A DNA stretch of 64,000 bases from Caballeronia megalochromosomata (lineage in GTDB: Bacteria > Pseudomonadota > Gammaproteobacteria > Burkholderiales > Burkholderiaceae), in assembly GCA_001580565.1 (NCBI GenBank), contig LRBF01000271.1, forward strand, positions 62,001 to 126,000, read 5' to 3'. The notes beneath the pieces were generated by a model. That model was not told where the DNA came from and searched no databases. It was given only the letters and a program-made list of their open reading frames with translations. Positions 53,901 through 62,532 of this stretch are shown one piece after another; the first letter of the stretch is position 1; the number at the start of each line of letters is the position of its first letter. The translations under genes were made by a program, and so were the position numbers.

Positions 53901-54490
53901 ATCGCCCAGCCGTGCAGGCCGTAGTCGAGATATTCCTGCACGTTCGACGGATACAGCACCGGAATGCCCGCCGCGATGAACGCATGATCCGACTGATGCG
54001 CAACCGACGACGACTTCGCCGCGTGATCGTCGCCCGCGAGCACGAGCACGCCGCCGTGCTTGTCGGAGCCCGCGGAATTCGCGTGCTTGAAAACGTCGCC
54101 GGTGCGGTCCACGCCCGGGCCCTTGCCGTACCACATGCCGAACACGCCATCGCGCGTCGCGCCCGGCCACAGGTTGACCTGCTGCGTGCCCCAGATCGAG
54201 GTCGCGGCGAGATCCTCGTTCACGCCCGGCTGGAACACGATGTCGTTGTCTTTCAGATGCTGCTTCGCCTTCCACAGCGACTGATCGAGCGCGCCGAGCG
54301 GAGAGCCGCGATAGCCCGAAATGAAGCCCGCCGTATTCAGCCCGGCCTTCCGATCGCGCGCCTTTTGCAGCATCGGCAGACGCACGAGCGCCTGCGTGCC
54401 GCTGATATAGACGCGGCCTTTCTCCAGCGTGTATTTGTCGTCCAGCGAAACGGTTGCGGCTTCTAGCGCGGCGCGATCGGGTGCATTCAT
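50954..54490 (-). CDS. Indolepyruvate ferredoxin oxidoreductase, alpha and beta fused
   Basis: 1178 aa with GGAGACG before the ATG. Order: pyrimidine-type domain (GFISGYRGSPLGALD, about 57), TPP domain (GIGCHYMSMWMDRK, GDGTYFHSGLLA), a 4Fe-4S segment (VCEGCGDCSVQSNC and CVKGFCPSF, about 640-700), and the gamma domain (ITGVGGTGVVTIG style, about 740). Converts aryl-2-ketoacids such as indolepyruvate or phenylpyruvate to CoA thioesters with reduced ferredoxin in aromatic amino-acid breakdown. Single-chain versions are usual in beta- and gamma-proteobacteria. Divergent LysR gene upstream. Confidence 0.93.
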   Translation of the reverse strand: MNAPDRAALEAATVSLDDKYTLEKGRVYISGTQALVRLPMLQKARDRKAGLNTAGFISGYRGSPLGALDQSLWKAKQHLKDNDIVFQPGVNEDLAATSIWGTQQVNLWPGATRDGVFGMWYGKGPGVDRTGDVFKHANSAGSDKHGGVLVLAGDDHAAKSSSVAHQSDHAFIAAGIPVLYPSNVQEYLDYGLHGWAMSRYSGLWVAMKCVTDVVESTASIDLDPDRVEIVTPTDYAMPEGGLNIRWPDSPLAQEARLLDEKWYAALAYVRANKLNRVVIDSDKPRFGIITAGKAYLDVRQALVDLGLDDDTCAQIGLRVLKVGCVWPLDAQDARAFATGLEEILVVEEKRQILEYALKEELYNWREDVRPRIYGKFDERDNEGGEWSVPRGDWLLPAHYELSPALIAKAIARRLARADLPADVRARMLSRVETIEAKEREAIKPRVDVERKPWFCSGCPHNTSTRVPEGSRALAGIGCHYMSMWMDRKTETFSQMGGEGVAWIGQMHFSGDKHVFVNLGDGTYFHSGLLAVRAAIAANANITYKILYNDAVAMTGGQPVDGVLTVPQIAHQVHAEGAKRIVIVTDEPQKYDAKIALPEGVNVHHRDELDRVQRELRDTQGTTILIYDQTCATEKRRRRKRGTYPDPARRAFINDAVCEGCGDCSVQSNCLSVEPMDTPLGTKRKINQSSCNKDFSCVKGFCPSFVTAEGAQVRKPKAAGGVKPDFDNLPSPVLPALSKPYGILVTGVGGTGVVTIGGLIGMAAHIERKGVTVLDMAGLAQKGGAVLSHVQIAPEPQALHATRIATGEARLVIGCDAIVSASNDVLSRTRHGITQAAINSGATPTAEFVTNAQWTFPAAQTEQALSDSIGAGCAFIDANALALKLLGDTIYSNPLLLGFAWQKGWLPLELASLERAIELNGVAVEKNRLAFNWGRHVAQHGAGDLLKSTQNAIVVKMPESLENVIATREALLTAYQSEAYARSYRKVVERIREKEKPLNAKLPLTRAVAVNLAKLMAYKDEYEVARLYADPAYLDKLRAQFEGEPGRDYKLMFHLAPPLFAKRDEHGHLVKKNFGAWMLPAFRVLAKMKGLRGTSLDVFGKTAERRTERRLIAEYLALVDEFCATLDEDRFDSALQLAKLPDEIRGFGHVKERNMAAVAKKRERLMERYRAPVEMVATA

Positions 54491-54580
54491 GGGGGCTCGT
54501 CTCCAGATTCGGGAATATGTTTTTTGCCGAGTATAGGAAGCCGATTTGATATCGTAAAATCACGAATAAACAACTCTGGT

Positions 54581-54595
54581 ATCTGAAAATCAGAT
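54581..54595. promoter_or_regulatory. LysR-type box overlapping the LysR start codon
   Basis: ATCTGA-AAA-TCAGAT is a perfect dyad with the T-N11-A pattern of LysR operators, and it includes the ATG of the LysR gene. Fits autoregulation and control of the divergent oxidoreductase gene. Confidence 0.5.
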
Positions 54596-55499
54596 GGCCT
54601 TCGATCTCACGCTCCGGCAATTGCGCTATTTCGTGGCCGCCGCGCAAACCGGCCAGTTCTCGATGGCGGCGGCGAACGAGCACGTATCGCAATCGGCCAT
54701 CACCAACGCGGTTCTGGCCCTCGAAAGCGCGCTCGGCACGAAGCTGTTCGAGCGCCTGCCGCAAGGCGTGGCCTTGACGCCCGATGGCCAGGATTTCCAT
54801 AACCACGCGCGCCGCGTGCTCGACGCCGCCCGCGACGCGATGCACATGCCGCCATTTCGCGCGCACGACATGCGCGGCGTGGCCAGCATTGCCGCGTCGT
54901 ATACGGTGCTCGGGTATTTTTTGCCGGAACTGCTCGCGCGCTTTCGTGCGACGTATCCGTTCATCGATTTCGATCTGCGCGACATGGAGCGGCCGCAGAT
55001 CGAGGAAGCGGTCGCGAATGGCGAGGTCGATATCGGCGTCGTGCTGTTATCGAATCTGCAGCGGCCGAATCGCTTCGACAGTCAGGTGCTGATGCGTTCG
55101 CGGCGGCAGTTGTGGGTGGCGCCGTCGCATCCGCTCGCGCAGCAGCAGGCGGTCTCGCTGAAGGACATCGCCGCGCATCCTTATATCCTCATCACCGTCG
55201 ACGAAGGCGAGCAATCGACGATGCGCTATTGGCACAAGAAGCGCCTCGAACCGAACATCGCGTTTCGCACGAGTTCGATGGAGGCGCTGCGCGGACTGGT
55301 GGCGCACGGTTTCGGCGTCACCGTGCTCTCGGACATGGTGTTCCGGCCGTGGTCGCTCGAAGGCAAGCGCATCGAAGCGCGCCCCGTGAACGACGCCATT
55401 CCTCATATGGAAGCAGGCATGATCTGGCGCAAGGGCGCGACTCTGAGCGCCCCGTCGACGGCCGTGCAGCAGTTCCTCATTCACGCGTGCGGCGGTTAG
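54594..55499 (+). CDS. LysR-family transcriptional regulator
   Basis: 301 aa. HTH at residues 5-65 (LRQLRYFVAAAQTGQFSMAA, QSAITNAVLALESALG) and a full effector domain (ASIAASYTVLGYFLPELLARF). Divergent from the indolepyruvate oxidoreductase, which it probably activates in the presence of an aromatic keto acid. Its last 4 bases overlap the convergent MFS gene. Confidence 0.92.
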   Translation: MAFDLTLRQLRYFVAAAQTGQFSMAAANEHVSQSAITNAVLALESALGTKLFERLPQGVALTPDGQDFHNHARRVLDAARDAMHMPPFRAHDMRGVASIAASYTVLGYFLPELLARFRATYPFIDFDLRDMERPQIEEAVANGEVDIGVVLLSNLQRPNRFDSQVLMRSRRQLWVAPSHPLAQQQAVSLKDIAAHPYILITVDEGEQSTMRYWHKKRLEPNIAFRTSSMEALRGLVAHGFGVTVLSDMVFRPWSLEGKRIEARPVNDAIPHMEAGMIWRKGATLSAPSTAVQQFLIHACGG

Positions 55500-56938
55500 T
55501 GGGAAATGCTTTCGAGCGATTTGCCGAGCGTGCGCGGCCCCATCAGGCCGATGGACAGCATCACGAGCAGCATCGCGCCCGCGATGAAACCGAACACGCC
55601 GGTCACGCCCGCCTCTTTCAGCACGAACGCGATCACGAACGAACTGAACACGGCCGATAGCCGGCTCCACGAATACACGAAGCCGACGGCGCGGGCGCGG
55701 ATCGCCGTCGGATAAAGCTCTTGCTGATACGTGTGATAGGTGAAGGAGATGATGTTGCCCGCGAGCGTGAGCAATACGCCCAGCGTAACGATCATCACCG
55801 CCGCCGACGCCTGACTGAACAACAGTCCCGCGACGATATTCACGCCCGCCATGAACACGATCACATGCTTGCGCTCGAAACGATCGGCGATCCAGTAGCC
55901 GAGCAGCGGTCCGATAGGCGCGGCAAGTCCGATCACCGTGGTATAGAGCAGGCTCGATGTGACCGTCACGCCCTGTCTGACGAGCAAGGTCGGCACCCAG
56001 TTCGCAAAGCCGTAAAACCCGACCGTCTGGAAGATATGAAAGACGATCAGCATCAGCGTGCGCTGGCGGTACGGCGGCTTCCACATGTCGGCGAAACCTG
56101 CCTTTCTCGCGATCGGATCGGACGGGCCCGGTGCGGGCAGCGGCTTGCCGTACTGAAGCGCCACCTCGTCTTCGAGGCGGCGCAGGACTTCATCTGCTTC
56201 GTCGATCCGGCCTTTGCTCGCCAGCCAGCGCGGGCTTTCCGGCAGATTGCGCCGGAAATACCACACGAAGAGCGCGCTCACGCCGCCCACCAATGCGACC
56301 CAGCGCCAGCCGTCCAGGCCGAACGGCGCGCGCGGCACGAGCAGATACGAGAGAAAGGCGACGACGGGCACGGCTGAGAAACCGATCGCCTGACACACCG
56401 CGAACGCTCTGCCGCGCAGATGCTTGGGCGCAAGCTCCGACATATAAGTGCCGATGGTCACGAGCTCCACGCCGATGCCGAGTCCCGACACGAAACGCCA
56501 GAAGTTGAGCCACAGTGCCGCGTCCTGAAACGCCATCACGGTGTTCGCCGCGACATACCAGAGCAGCGAGTACGTGAAGATCGCGCGACGTCCATAGCGG
56601 TCCGCGAGAAAGCCGCAAGCGATCGTGCCGATGAACAGCCCGCAAAACAACGCCGCGATGAAGCTCGCGACACCCGTCGTACCGAAGAGGCCCGCGGTCG
56701 TCGCGGTCAGGATGCCGCTCTTCACGAGACCCGGCGCGATATAGCCGGTGAAGAGCAGATCGTAGAGTTCGAAGAAGAAGCCGAGGCTCAAAAGAAAGAC
56801 GAGCTTCCATACCGCGCGTGTCGCGGGGAGCCGGTCGAGGCGCGCCGAAATGCCTGCCGTGTCCGCGATGGCGGGCGCATCCGCGAGTGCGCGTCCGGCG
56901 GCGTTGTGCAGACGCGAGGTGCCCTGCATGATGGCCAT
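55496..56938 (-). CDS. MFS transporter (metabolite:H+ symporter type)
   Basis: 480 aa from ATG 56938 (GGAGA upstream). Twelve helices; FFFELYDLLFTGYIAPGL in helix 1 and GFLADRYGRRAIF in the loop after helix 2 place it in the SHS/AAHS-like group of organic-acid carriers. Follows the aconitase-family gene in the same direction (52-bp gap), so it likely imports that enzyme's substrate. Confidence 0.9.
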   Translation of the reverse strand: MAIMQGTSRLHNAAGRALADAPAIADTAGISARLDRLPATRAVWKLVFLLSLGFFFELYDLLFTGYIAPGLVKSGILTATTAGLFGTTGVASFIAALFCGLFIGTIACGFLADRYGRRAIFTYSLLWYVAANTVMAFQDAALWLNFWRFVSGLGIGVELVTIGTYMSELAPKHLRGRAFAVCQAIGFSAVPVVAFLSYLLVPRAPFGLDGWRWVALVGGVSALFVWYFRRNLPESPRWLASKGRIDEADEVLRRLEDEVALQYGKPLPAPGPSDPIARKAGFADMWKPPYRQRTLMLIVFHIFQTVGFYGFANWVPTLLVRQGVTVTSSLLYTTVIGLAAPIGPLLGYWIADRFERKHVIVFMAGVNIVAGLLFSQASAAVMIVTLGVLLTLAGNIISFTYHTYQQELYPTAIRARAVGFVYSWSRLSAVFSSFVIAFVLKEAGVTGVFGFIAGAMLLVMLSIGLMGPRTLGKSLESISH

Positions 56939-56990
56939 TGCTGTCTCCTGGTTGTATTTTGATGCCGCATCGATGGCGGCTCGATCATGC

Positions 56991-58952
56991 TTATTTCGTG
57001 AAGCGCTGCTGCAACTCCGCGAACGACGCGATTTTGCCGAGCAGCGCGCTCGCCGCCACCGTCGGCGGACTCGCGAGCCACACTTGTCCCGGTCCCGAGC
57101 GGCCCGGAAAATTCCGGTTGATCGCGCTGATGGTGACCTGCTGCGCTTGCGTCGATGAACCCGGCCCGCAGTTCGCGCACGCGCCGCACGAAGGCTGAAG
57201 CAGAATGGCGCCGACGCGCTCGAAGGCATCGACATAACCTTTCGCGATGCAATAGTCGCGCACGTCCTGCGTGCCGAATTGCAGATAGAGCTTCACGTCA
57301 TCCGGCACGCGCAGGCCGCGCGCCGCCGCCCATGAAAGCACGTCGTGATAGTGATCGAAGTCCTCGCGCTTGCCCGCCGTGCACGAACCGCCGTAAGCGA
57401 TATCGATGCTCGGCCTGTCATCGAGTGCGGCGAGCGCGATGCCGTTGCCCGGATCGCCGGGCGCGGCGAGCATCGGCGAGAGACGCGCGCAATCGATCGC
57501 GATGACGTCGGCGTAGCGCGCGCCTTCATCGCTCTGCATCCACGGCTCGATCATGAAGTCGACGCCGCGACGCTCTTTCAGGAAGCGCACGGTTTCATCG
57601 TCGGGGGCGACGATGCCGGTGAAGCCGCCGAGTTCGGCGGTCATGTTGGTGAGGGTCGTGCGTTCGTCGGTGGAAAGGCTCGCGATGGCCGTACCCCCGA
57701 ATTCGAACACCTTGCCGACGCCCGCACCCGCGCGGATGCGTGAATCCGCCAGCAGGTGCAGCACGATGTCCTTCGCCGTCACGCCCGGTGGAATCGGACC
57801 ATGCAGGTCGATGCGCAACGACTGCGGCACGGTCATGCGCACCGCGCCGGTGATGAACGCGTTCGCCATGTCCGTCGTGCCGACGCCGAACGCGACGCAA
57901 CCGAGCGCGCCGCTATGCGGCGTATGCGAATCTGTGCCGACGACGACCTGCCCCGGCAACGCGTAACGCTCGGCCATCATCGCGTGCGAGATGCCTTCCG
58001 AGCCCTCGTCGATATCGCTGTTCGTCTCGTTCAGATAGCCGTGATTGCGCACGTCGTAGTCATGCGCGAAGGCGCGGTGGGCGTCCGACAACTCGCGCAC
58101 ATTCGGAAGCAAGCCATTCCGGATATGCAGTTCGCTGCGATGCGAATACGAAAGATGATCCTCGAACGCGAGCATGCTGCGCCGCTCGTGCAGCGCCAGC
58201 GGACGCCCGAACGTCGCGTGCAGCATGTGCGCGGCCATGCCGGTGTAGTACTCGTGGATGAAGCGCCAGTCAGCGCGCACGAAGATGCCGTTGCCCGCTT
58301 CCAGCGACGCGTTGGTCACATCGGTCGTCAACGCATGGCGCGCGAGAATTTTCTCGACGAGCGTGCGCGGCGTGTCATCGCTCGATGTTTCGCCGATGCT
58401 GACGCGCTGCATATGCGACTGTCCGTATCGCAGCAGGCCGCCGCTCTTCAGGATCGCAGCCGCCAGCGGATCGCGATCCGCGACGAGTTCGTCGATGTCG
58501 ATGGCCTCGCCGCGCCGGATGCGCGCGATCAGGCCGAAGTCCGTCGACGTGAAAAGCCCGAGATTGTCCGCGTTCTGCCGATAGATCCGCTCGAAGCTGC
58601 GCGCGATCACGAGACGAATGCCCGCGTGATATTCCGCAAGCGGGCTATGTTCGCGCGATGAACCCTTGCCGTAGCGCGTGCCCGCGACGCTCACCTGAAA
58701 GCGGCCCGCGCGCACGGCGTCGTACCCGACCGGATTGCGACCGCCCGCATGAAAGCCGACGTACGGACATTGGCCGAGACGCTCGTCGAAACGCGTGAGT
58801 ACGCTGATCGGCGTGATCTCGTCGGTGGAAACGTCGTCGCGCAGCGCGCCCGCTTCATCGAGCGTCAGGTCTTCGCCCGCGAGTTGCCGGTCGACTTTCG
58901 CAGGGTCCGCGCACAGAAACAGGATTCGCCCGCTTACATCCAGATTGGCCAT
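56991..58952 (-). CDS. Aconitase-family hydro-lyase with swivel domain first
   Basis: 653 aa from ATG 58952 (AAGGAG upstream). Swivel domain comes first (about 1-185: DDVSTDEITP, YGKGSSREHSPLA), then the catalytic part with GTDSHTPHSGALG (about 340), GGSCTAGKRED (about 530) and PSCGACANCGPG (about 590), the three cluster cysteines. Order resembles AcnB without its HEAT domain and is opposite to AcnA, which ends with the swivel; LeuC plus LeuD are separate. Dehydrates or isomerises a hydroxy-tricarboxylate or similar acid that the MFS next to it would import. Substrate unknown. Confidence 0.87.
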   Translation of the reverse strand: MANLDVSGRILFLCADPAKVDRQLAGEDLTLDEAGALRDDVSTDEITPISVLTRFDERLGQCPYVGFHAGGRNPVGYDAVRAGRFQVSVAGTRYGKGSSREHSPLAEYHAGIRLVIARSFERIYRQNADNLGLFTSTDFGLIARIRRGEAIDIDELVADRDPLAAAILKSGGLLRYGQSHMQRVSIGETSSDDTPRTLVEKILARHALTTDVTNASLEAGNGIFVRADWRFIHEYYTGMAAHMLHATFGRPLALHERRSMLAFEDHLSYSHRSELHIRNGLLPNVRELSDAHRAFAHDYDVRNHGYLNETNSDIDEGSEGISHAMMAERYALPGQVVVGTDSHTPHSGALGCVAFGVGTTDMANAFITGAVRMTVPQSLRIDLHGPIPPGVTAKDIVLHLLADSRIRAGAGVGKVFEFGGTAIASLSTDERTTLTNMTAELGGFTGIVAPDDETVRFLKERRGVDFMIEPWMQSDEGARYADVIAIDCARLSPMLAAPGDPGNGIALAALDDRPSIDIAYGGSCTAGKREDFDHYHDVLSWAAARGLRVPDDVKLYLQFGTQDVRDYCIAKGYVDAFERVGAILLQPSCGACANCGPGSSTQAQQVTISAINRNFPGRSGPGQVWLASPPTVAASALLGKIASFAELQQRFTK

Positions 58953-59045
58953 CGCATTCTCCTTCGACGCCAATCTAGACGCACACGCGCGTGTGGACGA
59001 AGTGCTTCTTCGGCACAGGGGGCATCGCGAGATGCGATGTCCGTG

Positions 59046-59954
59046 TTAACCCTCCATGCCGATGAGCGTATCGATCAGCGCCTGCACGGCCTTCAGCCGC
59101 GTGGACTTGCGCGGCGCATGTACGTGCAGGCAGCGGCCGCTTCCCCAGCTTTCGGAGAGCGGCACGCGCACGAAGTTGCGCGATCCCGCAAAGGCGGAGG
59201 CCGCGCTCGTCGGCACGATGCCGATGCCGAGCCCCGCTTCGACCATGCGGCATTGCGCGTCGAAGCTGTTGACCGTGACGGTCACATTGAGCGGCATGCG
59301 CGCGGCATCGGCGTGTTCCTTCAGCGTCTGATCGAGCGAGCCGCCCGCCTGCAACGCGACGAGCGGAAAACGCGTCACTTCCGCGAAGCTCAAACCTTCT
59401 GCTTGCGCGAGTTCGTGACCCGGCGGCACGACGACCATCAGCGGATCATCGGCGAAATGCCACGTGTCGAGGCCCGCATGCGTCTTCGTGCTCGCCGATA
59501 TGCCGACATCGGCGCGATCGTCGAGACAGGCGCGAATCACTTCATCGCTGATCTGTTCCGTCAGCGCGATCTCGACGAGCGGATAGCGTGTCTTGAACAG
59601 CGTCAGGCGCTCGGGCAAAAAGCCCACGATCGCCGAAGCGTTCGCGTGCAGGCGCACCACGCCCGCGATCTGGCCGCTCATCGATTGCACTTCGCGCGCC
59701 ATGCTTTCGAGCTGGCTGTGGATGGAGCGCGCGCTCGCATAGGCATGCTGCCCCGCCTCGGTCAGTTGCACACCCGCGGGCGAACGGATCAACAGCGCGA
59801 CGCCGACGGCCGCTTCGAGATCGGCGATGCGCCTGCTCAACGCCGATGGCGCGATGTGACTGCGGCTCGCGGCGCGCGCGATGGATCCTTCCTCGACGAC
59901 CGAGATAAAGAGCTCGAGGCTGTAGGGATCGATCCGCATTCGCGTGACGTGCAA
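59046..59954 (-). CDS. LysR-family transcriptional regulator
   Basis: 302 aa; a start at 59939 (MRIDPYSL) is also possible. HTH at about 8-68 (LELFISVVEEGSIARAASRS, PSALSRRIADLEAAVG). Effector domain similar in wording to the LysR at 20335-21210 (FDAQCRMVEAGLGIGIVP versus YDAQCLMIEAGLGLGVMP), so the two are likely related. Just upstream, in the same direction, of the aconitase-family gene (93-bp gap), with the MFS gene beyond it; their probable regulator. Confidence 0.92.
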   Translation of the reverse strand: MHVTRMRIDPYSLELFISVVEEGSIARAASRSHIAPSALSRRIADLEAAVGVALLIRSPAGVQLTEAGQHAYASARSIHSQLESMAREVQSMSGQIAGVVRLHANASAIVGFLPERLTLFKTRYPLVEIALTEQISDEVIRACLDDRADVGISASTKTHAGLDTWHFADDPLMVVVPPGHELAQAEGLSFAEVTRFPLVALQAGGSLDQTLKEHADAARMPLNVTVTVNSFDAQCRMVEAGLGIGIVPTSAASAFAGSRNFVRVPLSESWGSGRCLHVHAPRKSTRLKAVQALIDTLIGMEG

Positions 59955-60003
59955 GGGCCAATGGCGAAGTATGTCACGAGCCCTTGTGAATCACGAAGCG
60001 TCG

Positions 60004-60972
60004 CTATGCGCTCATGTTCAACGTACCGTTGACGCCATTCGGGAAGAAGCCGCCCTTGGTCGCGGACGTGCTCGTCAAGTACACGATATTGAGCACGTTC
60101 GCGTAGTTGCGACTGAACGCCAGGCCGTTGTTGTCGAGCGGCACGATGTTGGACGAGCCCGGTGTCGCACCGGTGATGCCCTGATCGTCGGTGCCGACGT
60201 GATCGAGACTCCCGCGCGCTTTCGATATCGCATTGGCGGCCGTGACGAGGCCGCCCATCTGGATACCCTTTGCATAGAGGACCGTGCGCACGAGGCCCGC
60301 GTGATAGGCCTCGGCGGCGAGTATGCCGGCCGCCGCTTCGAGATAGGTTTTGTTGCTGATGAGCGGCGACGCGCCTTTATAGGCGGTCACGCCGACGTCC
60401 TCGAAGATGAACGCGCCGAGCAGAAAGTTGTTGTCGTCCTGATACGGATTGAACGCGACGCCCGCGCCCACGAGGCCCGCCGCGCGCGCGGCCATGGAGA
60501 ATGCGCCGTTCGGATCGGTCCCGCCGATATCGATCGCCGGCTGCGCGACCGCCGAGCCGCCGAGGGCCGAGCGCAGGAAGGTCACATGTTCAAGCTCGTC
60601 CCTGGCGATCTCGTTCGCGTAGGCCTTCACCACCGGGTCCTGAAACGGCACTTGCTGGCCACCGGTTACCGTGCCCATCGTGCCGACGCCGGATGTCATG
60701 CTGGCGGACAACCCCGCGCCGGTCGTTGCAAACGAATAGAACTGCGATTCGAGGTATTCGAGGTTGAGCGCGAAGTTGAGTATCTCCGCGTCGGTGGGCG
60801 CGGCGGGACTCGCGTTCGCGTTATCGCCCGAGCCGCCGCCGCACGCGCTGATCAATGTACCGCCGACCAGCCCCAGCCCCAAACCCCCGGCATTCCTGAA
60901 GAACTGACGGCGACGCTCGCGCCGCTCGACACGGCGATCCAGCGTTTCAATGAGCGGTTTTGCATTCGACAT
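60004..60972 (-). CDS. Ferritin-like domain protein, Tat-exported
   Basis: 322 aa from ATG 60972 with GGAGAAAGG before it. N-terminus carries a twin-arginine-type signal (ERRRQFFRNAGG) and a cysteine after LISA that resembles a lipobox. The mature part is a ferritin-like four-helix domain: LNLEYLESQFYSF (about 70), ARDELEHVTFLRSAL (about 122), FIFEDVGVTAYKG and AAEAYHAGLVRTVLY (about 220). Members are secreted proteins of uncertain role; an iron or peroxide function is possible because Glu/His positions of the helices are kept. No partner gene. Confidence 0.85.
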   Translation of the reverse strand: MSNAKPLIETLDRRVERRERRRQFFRNAGGLGLGLVGGTLISACGGGSGDNANASPAAPTDAEILNFALNLEYLESQFYSFATTGAGLSASMTSGVGTMGTVTGGQQVPFQDPVVKAYANEIARDELEHVTFLRSALGGSAVAQPAIDIGGTDPNGAFSMAARAAGLVGAGVAFNPYQDDNNFLLGAFIFEDVGVTAYKGASPLISNKTYLEAAAGILAAEAYHAGLVRTVLYAKGIQMGGLVTAANAISKARGSLDHVGTDDQGITGATPGSSNIVPLDNNGLAFSRNYANVLNIVYLTSTSATKGGFFPNGVNGTLNMSA

Positions 60973-61245
60973 GACCTTTCTCCGAAAACTTTCCGATGTT
61001 TGAATCCGGCGCGGGCGAAAGGCCAAAATGCGGTCCGACGATACGCTCACGCTGGCGTTATGCAAGCGGAGGCCGGATCGAAGGACCTGTCGGAAGGCAT
61101 GAGGGTGCGGCGTCTCCATAGGGAAATACGGCGCGGCGAAAAAACCGGATGCACGCGCGCCGTCCTATTTCGATGTGCGGTCGCACATTGCCTGATCGTT
61201 GAAGATACGCCGCAGGATTTACTGCATGGACGAATCAGGACAAAG
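60973..61245. other. Intergenic region of 273 bp
   Basis: Between the ferritin-like gene and the beta-lactamase gene, both on the minus strand. Holds the ferritin-like promoter; no gene and no clear terminator were seen. Confidence 0.4.
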
Positions 61246-62415
61246 CTATTGGCCTTCGACGAGCGACGTGATGATCGCGTACGCGGCCTTCACGCGCTCT
61301 TCGTTCGGGATGTTCCGGTTCGCCAGCATCACGATGCCCACGCGCGCCTTCGGCACGAAGGCGATATACGCGCCGAAGCCATTGGTCGAGCCGGTCTTGT
61401 TGATCCACACATCATCGCGCGGAGCTTGCGGCGGATCGATGCGGGTGACAGGCGTCGCGTTCATGATCATCGACGGCGCGTTGCCGTCGATGAGCGGCTG
61501 CAATGCGACCGGATACGGATACTGCTCCCAGATGAGATCCTGCGTCATCGGACCGGCCTGGAAATAGCCGGTGTGCGTCGCGTCGACGGCGCGCTGGAAC
61601 GCCGGATCGATGCGGACCATGTTCATGTTGATCTGCAGGAAGCGCGTCATGTCCGCGGCCGTCGATCTCACGCCGTAGGCCTCGGAGGACAGCACGCCGC
61701 CTTTCATGCGGATCGGCGCGTCGTCTTTTGCATAGCCTTGCGCATAGTCGCGCTGCTTCGAAGCGGGCACGTCGATATAACTATGCTTCAGGCCGAGCGC
61801 GGGAAAGAGGTGCGTCTGCATCAGCGCGTCGAAGTCCTGTTTCATGCTCTTCGCCGTGATCAGCCCGAGCGTGCCGATGCCGGGATTCGCGTACGTGCGG
61901 ATCGTGCCGGGCGGCTGAGTCGGACGCCACGCCTTGAAGTACTGCATCAGTTGAGCATTGTCGTGAACCTCGTCGGGCACTTGCAGCGGCAGGCCGCCCG
62001 GCGTGTGCGTGCCGAGATTCAGGAGCGTCACCTTGCCGAACTCTGTTCCATCGAGCGACGGAAGATGCCGGCTCACCGGATCGTTCAGCGAGAGATCGCC
62101 CTCGATCTGCGCATAGGACGCGAGCGTCGCGGTGAAGGTCTTGCTGATCGAGCCGAGTTCGAAGAGCGTATCGCGCGTGACGGGCTGCTTCGTCGCCTTC
62201 GACGCCACGCCGTAGTCGAACACATACGGCCTGCCGTCCACCACGACGCCCACCGCCATGCCCGCAATGCCGTGCAGCGCCATCAGGGGCTTGATCGTCT
62301 GATCGACCGTCTGCCTGATCTTCGCGGTATCGCTATCGGCTGCGAGCGCGGCGCCGGACATCGCGCCAAAAGAAAAAATGGCTGTCGCCAAAAGACTCAG
62401 CGCACGAAACTTCAT
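61246..62415 (-). CDS. ampC: Class C beta-lactamase
   Basis: 389 aa from ATG 62415 with a signal peptide ending near ALAA (about 26). Serine active site SISK (S89 to K92), YAN (Y175 to N177) and KTG (K340 to G342) are complete, so it is expected to be active in the periplasm against cephalosporins and penicillins. The AmpR-like regulator is divergent, 117 bp away. Burkholderia species often carry such a pair on the chromosome. Confidence 0.92.
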   Translation of the reverse strand: MKFRALSLLATAIFSFGAMSGAALAADSDTAKIRQTVDQTIKPLMALHGIAGMAVGVVVDGRPYVFDYGVASKATKQPVTRDTLFELGSISKTFTATLASYAQIEGDLSLNDPVSRHLPSLDGTEFGKVTLLNLGTHTPGGLPLQVPDEVHDNAQLMQYFKAWRPTQPPGTIRTYANPGIGTLGLITAKSMKQDFDALMQTHLFPALGLKHSYIDVPASKQRDYAQGYAKDDAPIRMKGGVLSSEAYGVRSTAADMTRFLQINMNMVRIDPAFQRAVDATHTGYFQAGPMTQDLIWEQYPYPVALQPLIDGNAPSMIMNATPVTRIDPPQAPRDDVWINKTGSTNGFGAYIAFVPKARVGIVMLANRNIPNEERVKAAYAIITSLVEGQ

Positions 62416-62532
62416 CGTCTTGATCCTTCGTTCTGGTTTGCGTGATTGGAACGAAGCGAAATATCCGCTCTTTTTCGCGCTTCGACAATCGAGGATAATT
62501 TGCCGCAGGCAATAGAAAATCTTATGTGAGCC

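Noticed and set aside
59944..62445. Long open frame (833 codons) on the plus strand
   Set aside because: Antisense to the ferritin-like and beta-lactamase genes, which have signal peptides and catalytic motifs; the frame has Arg/His-rich shadow composition.
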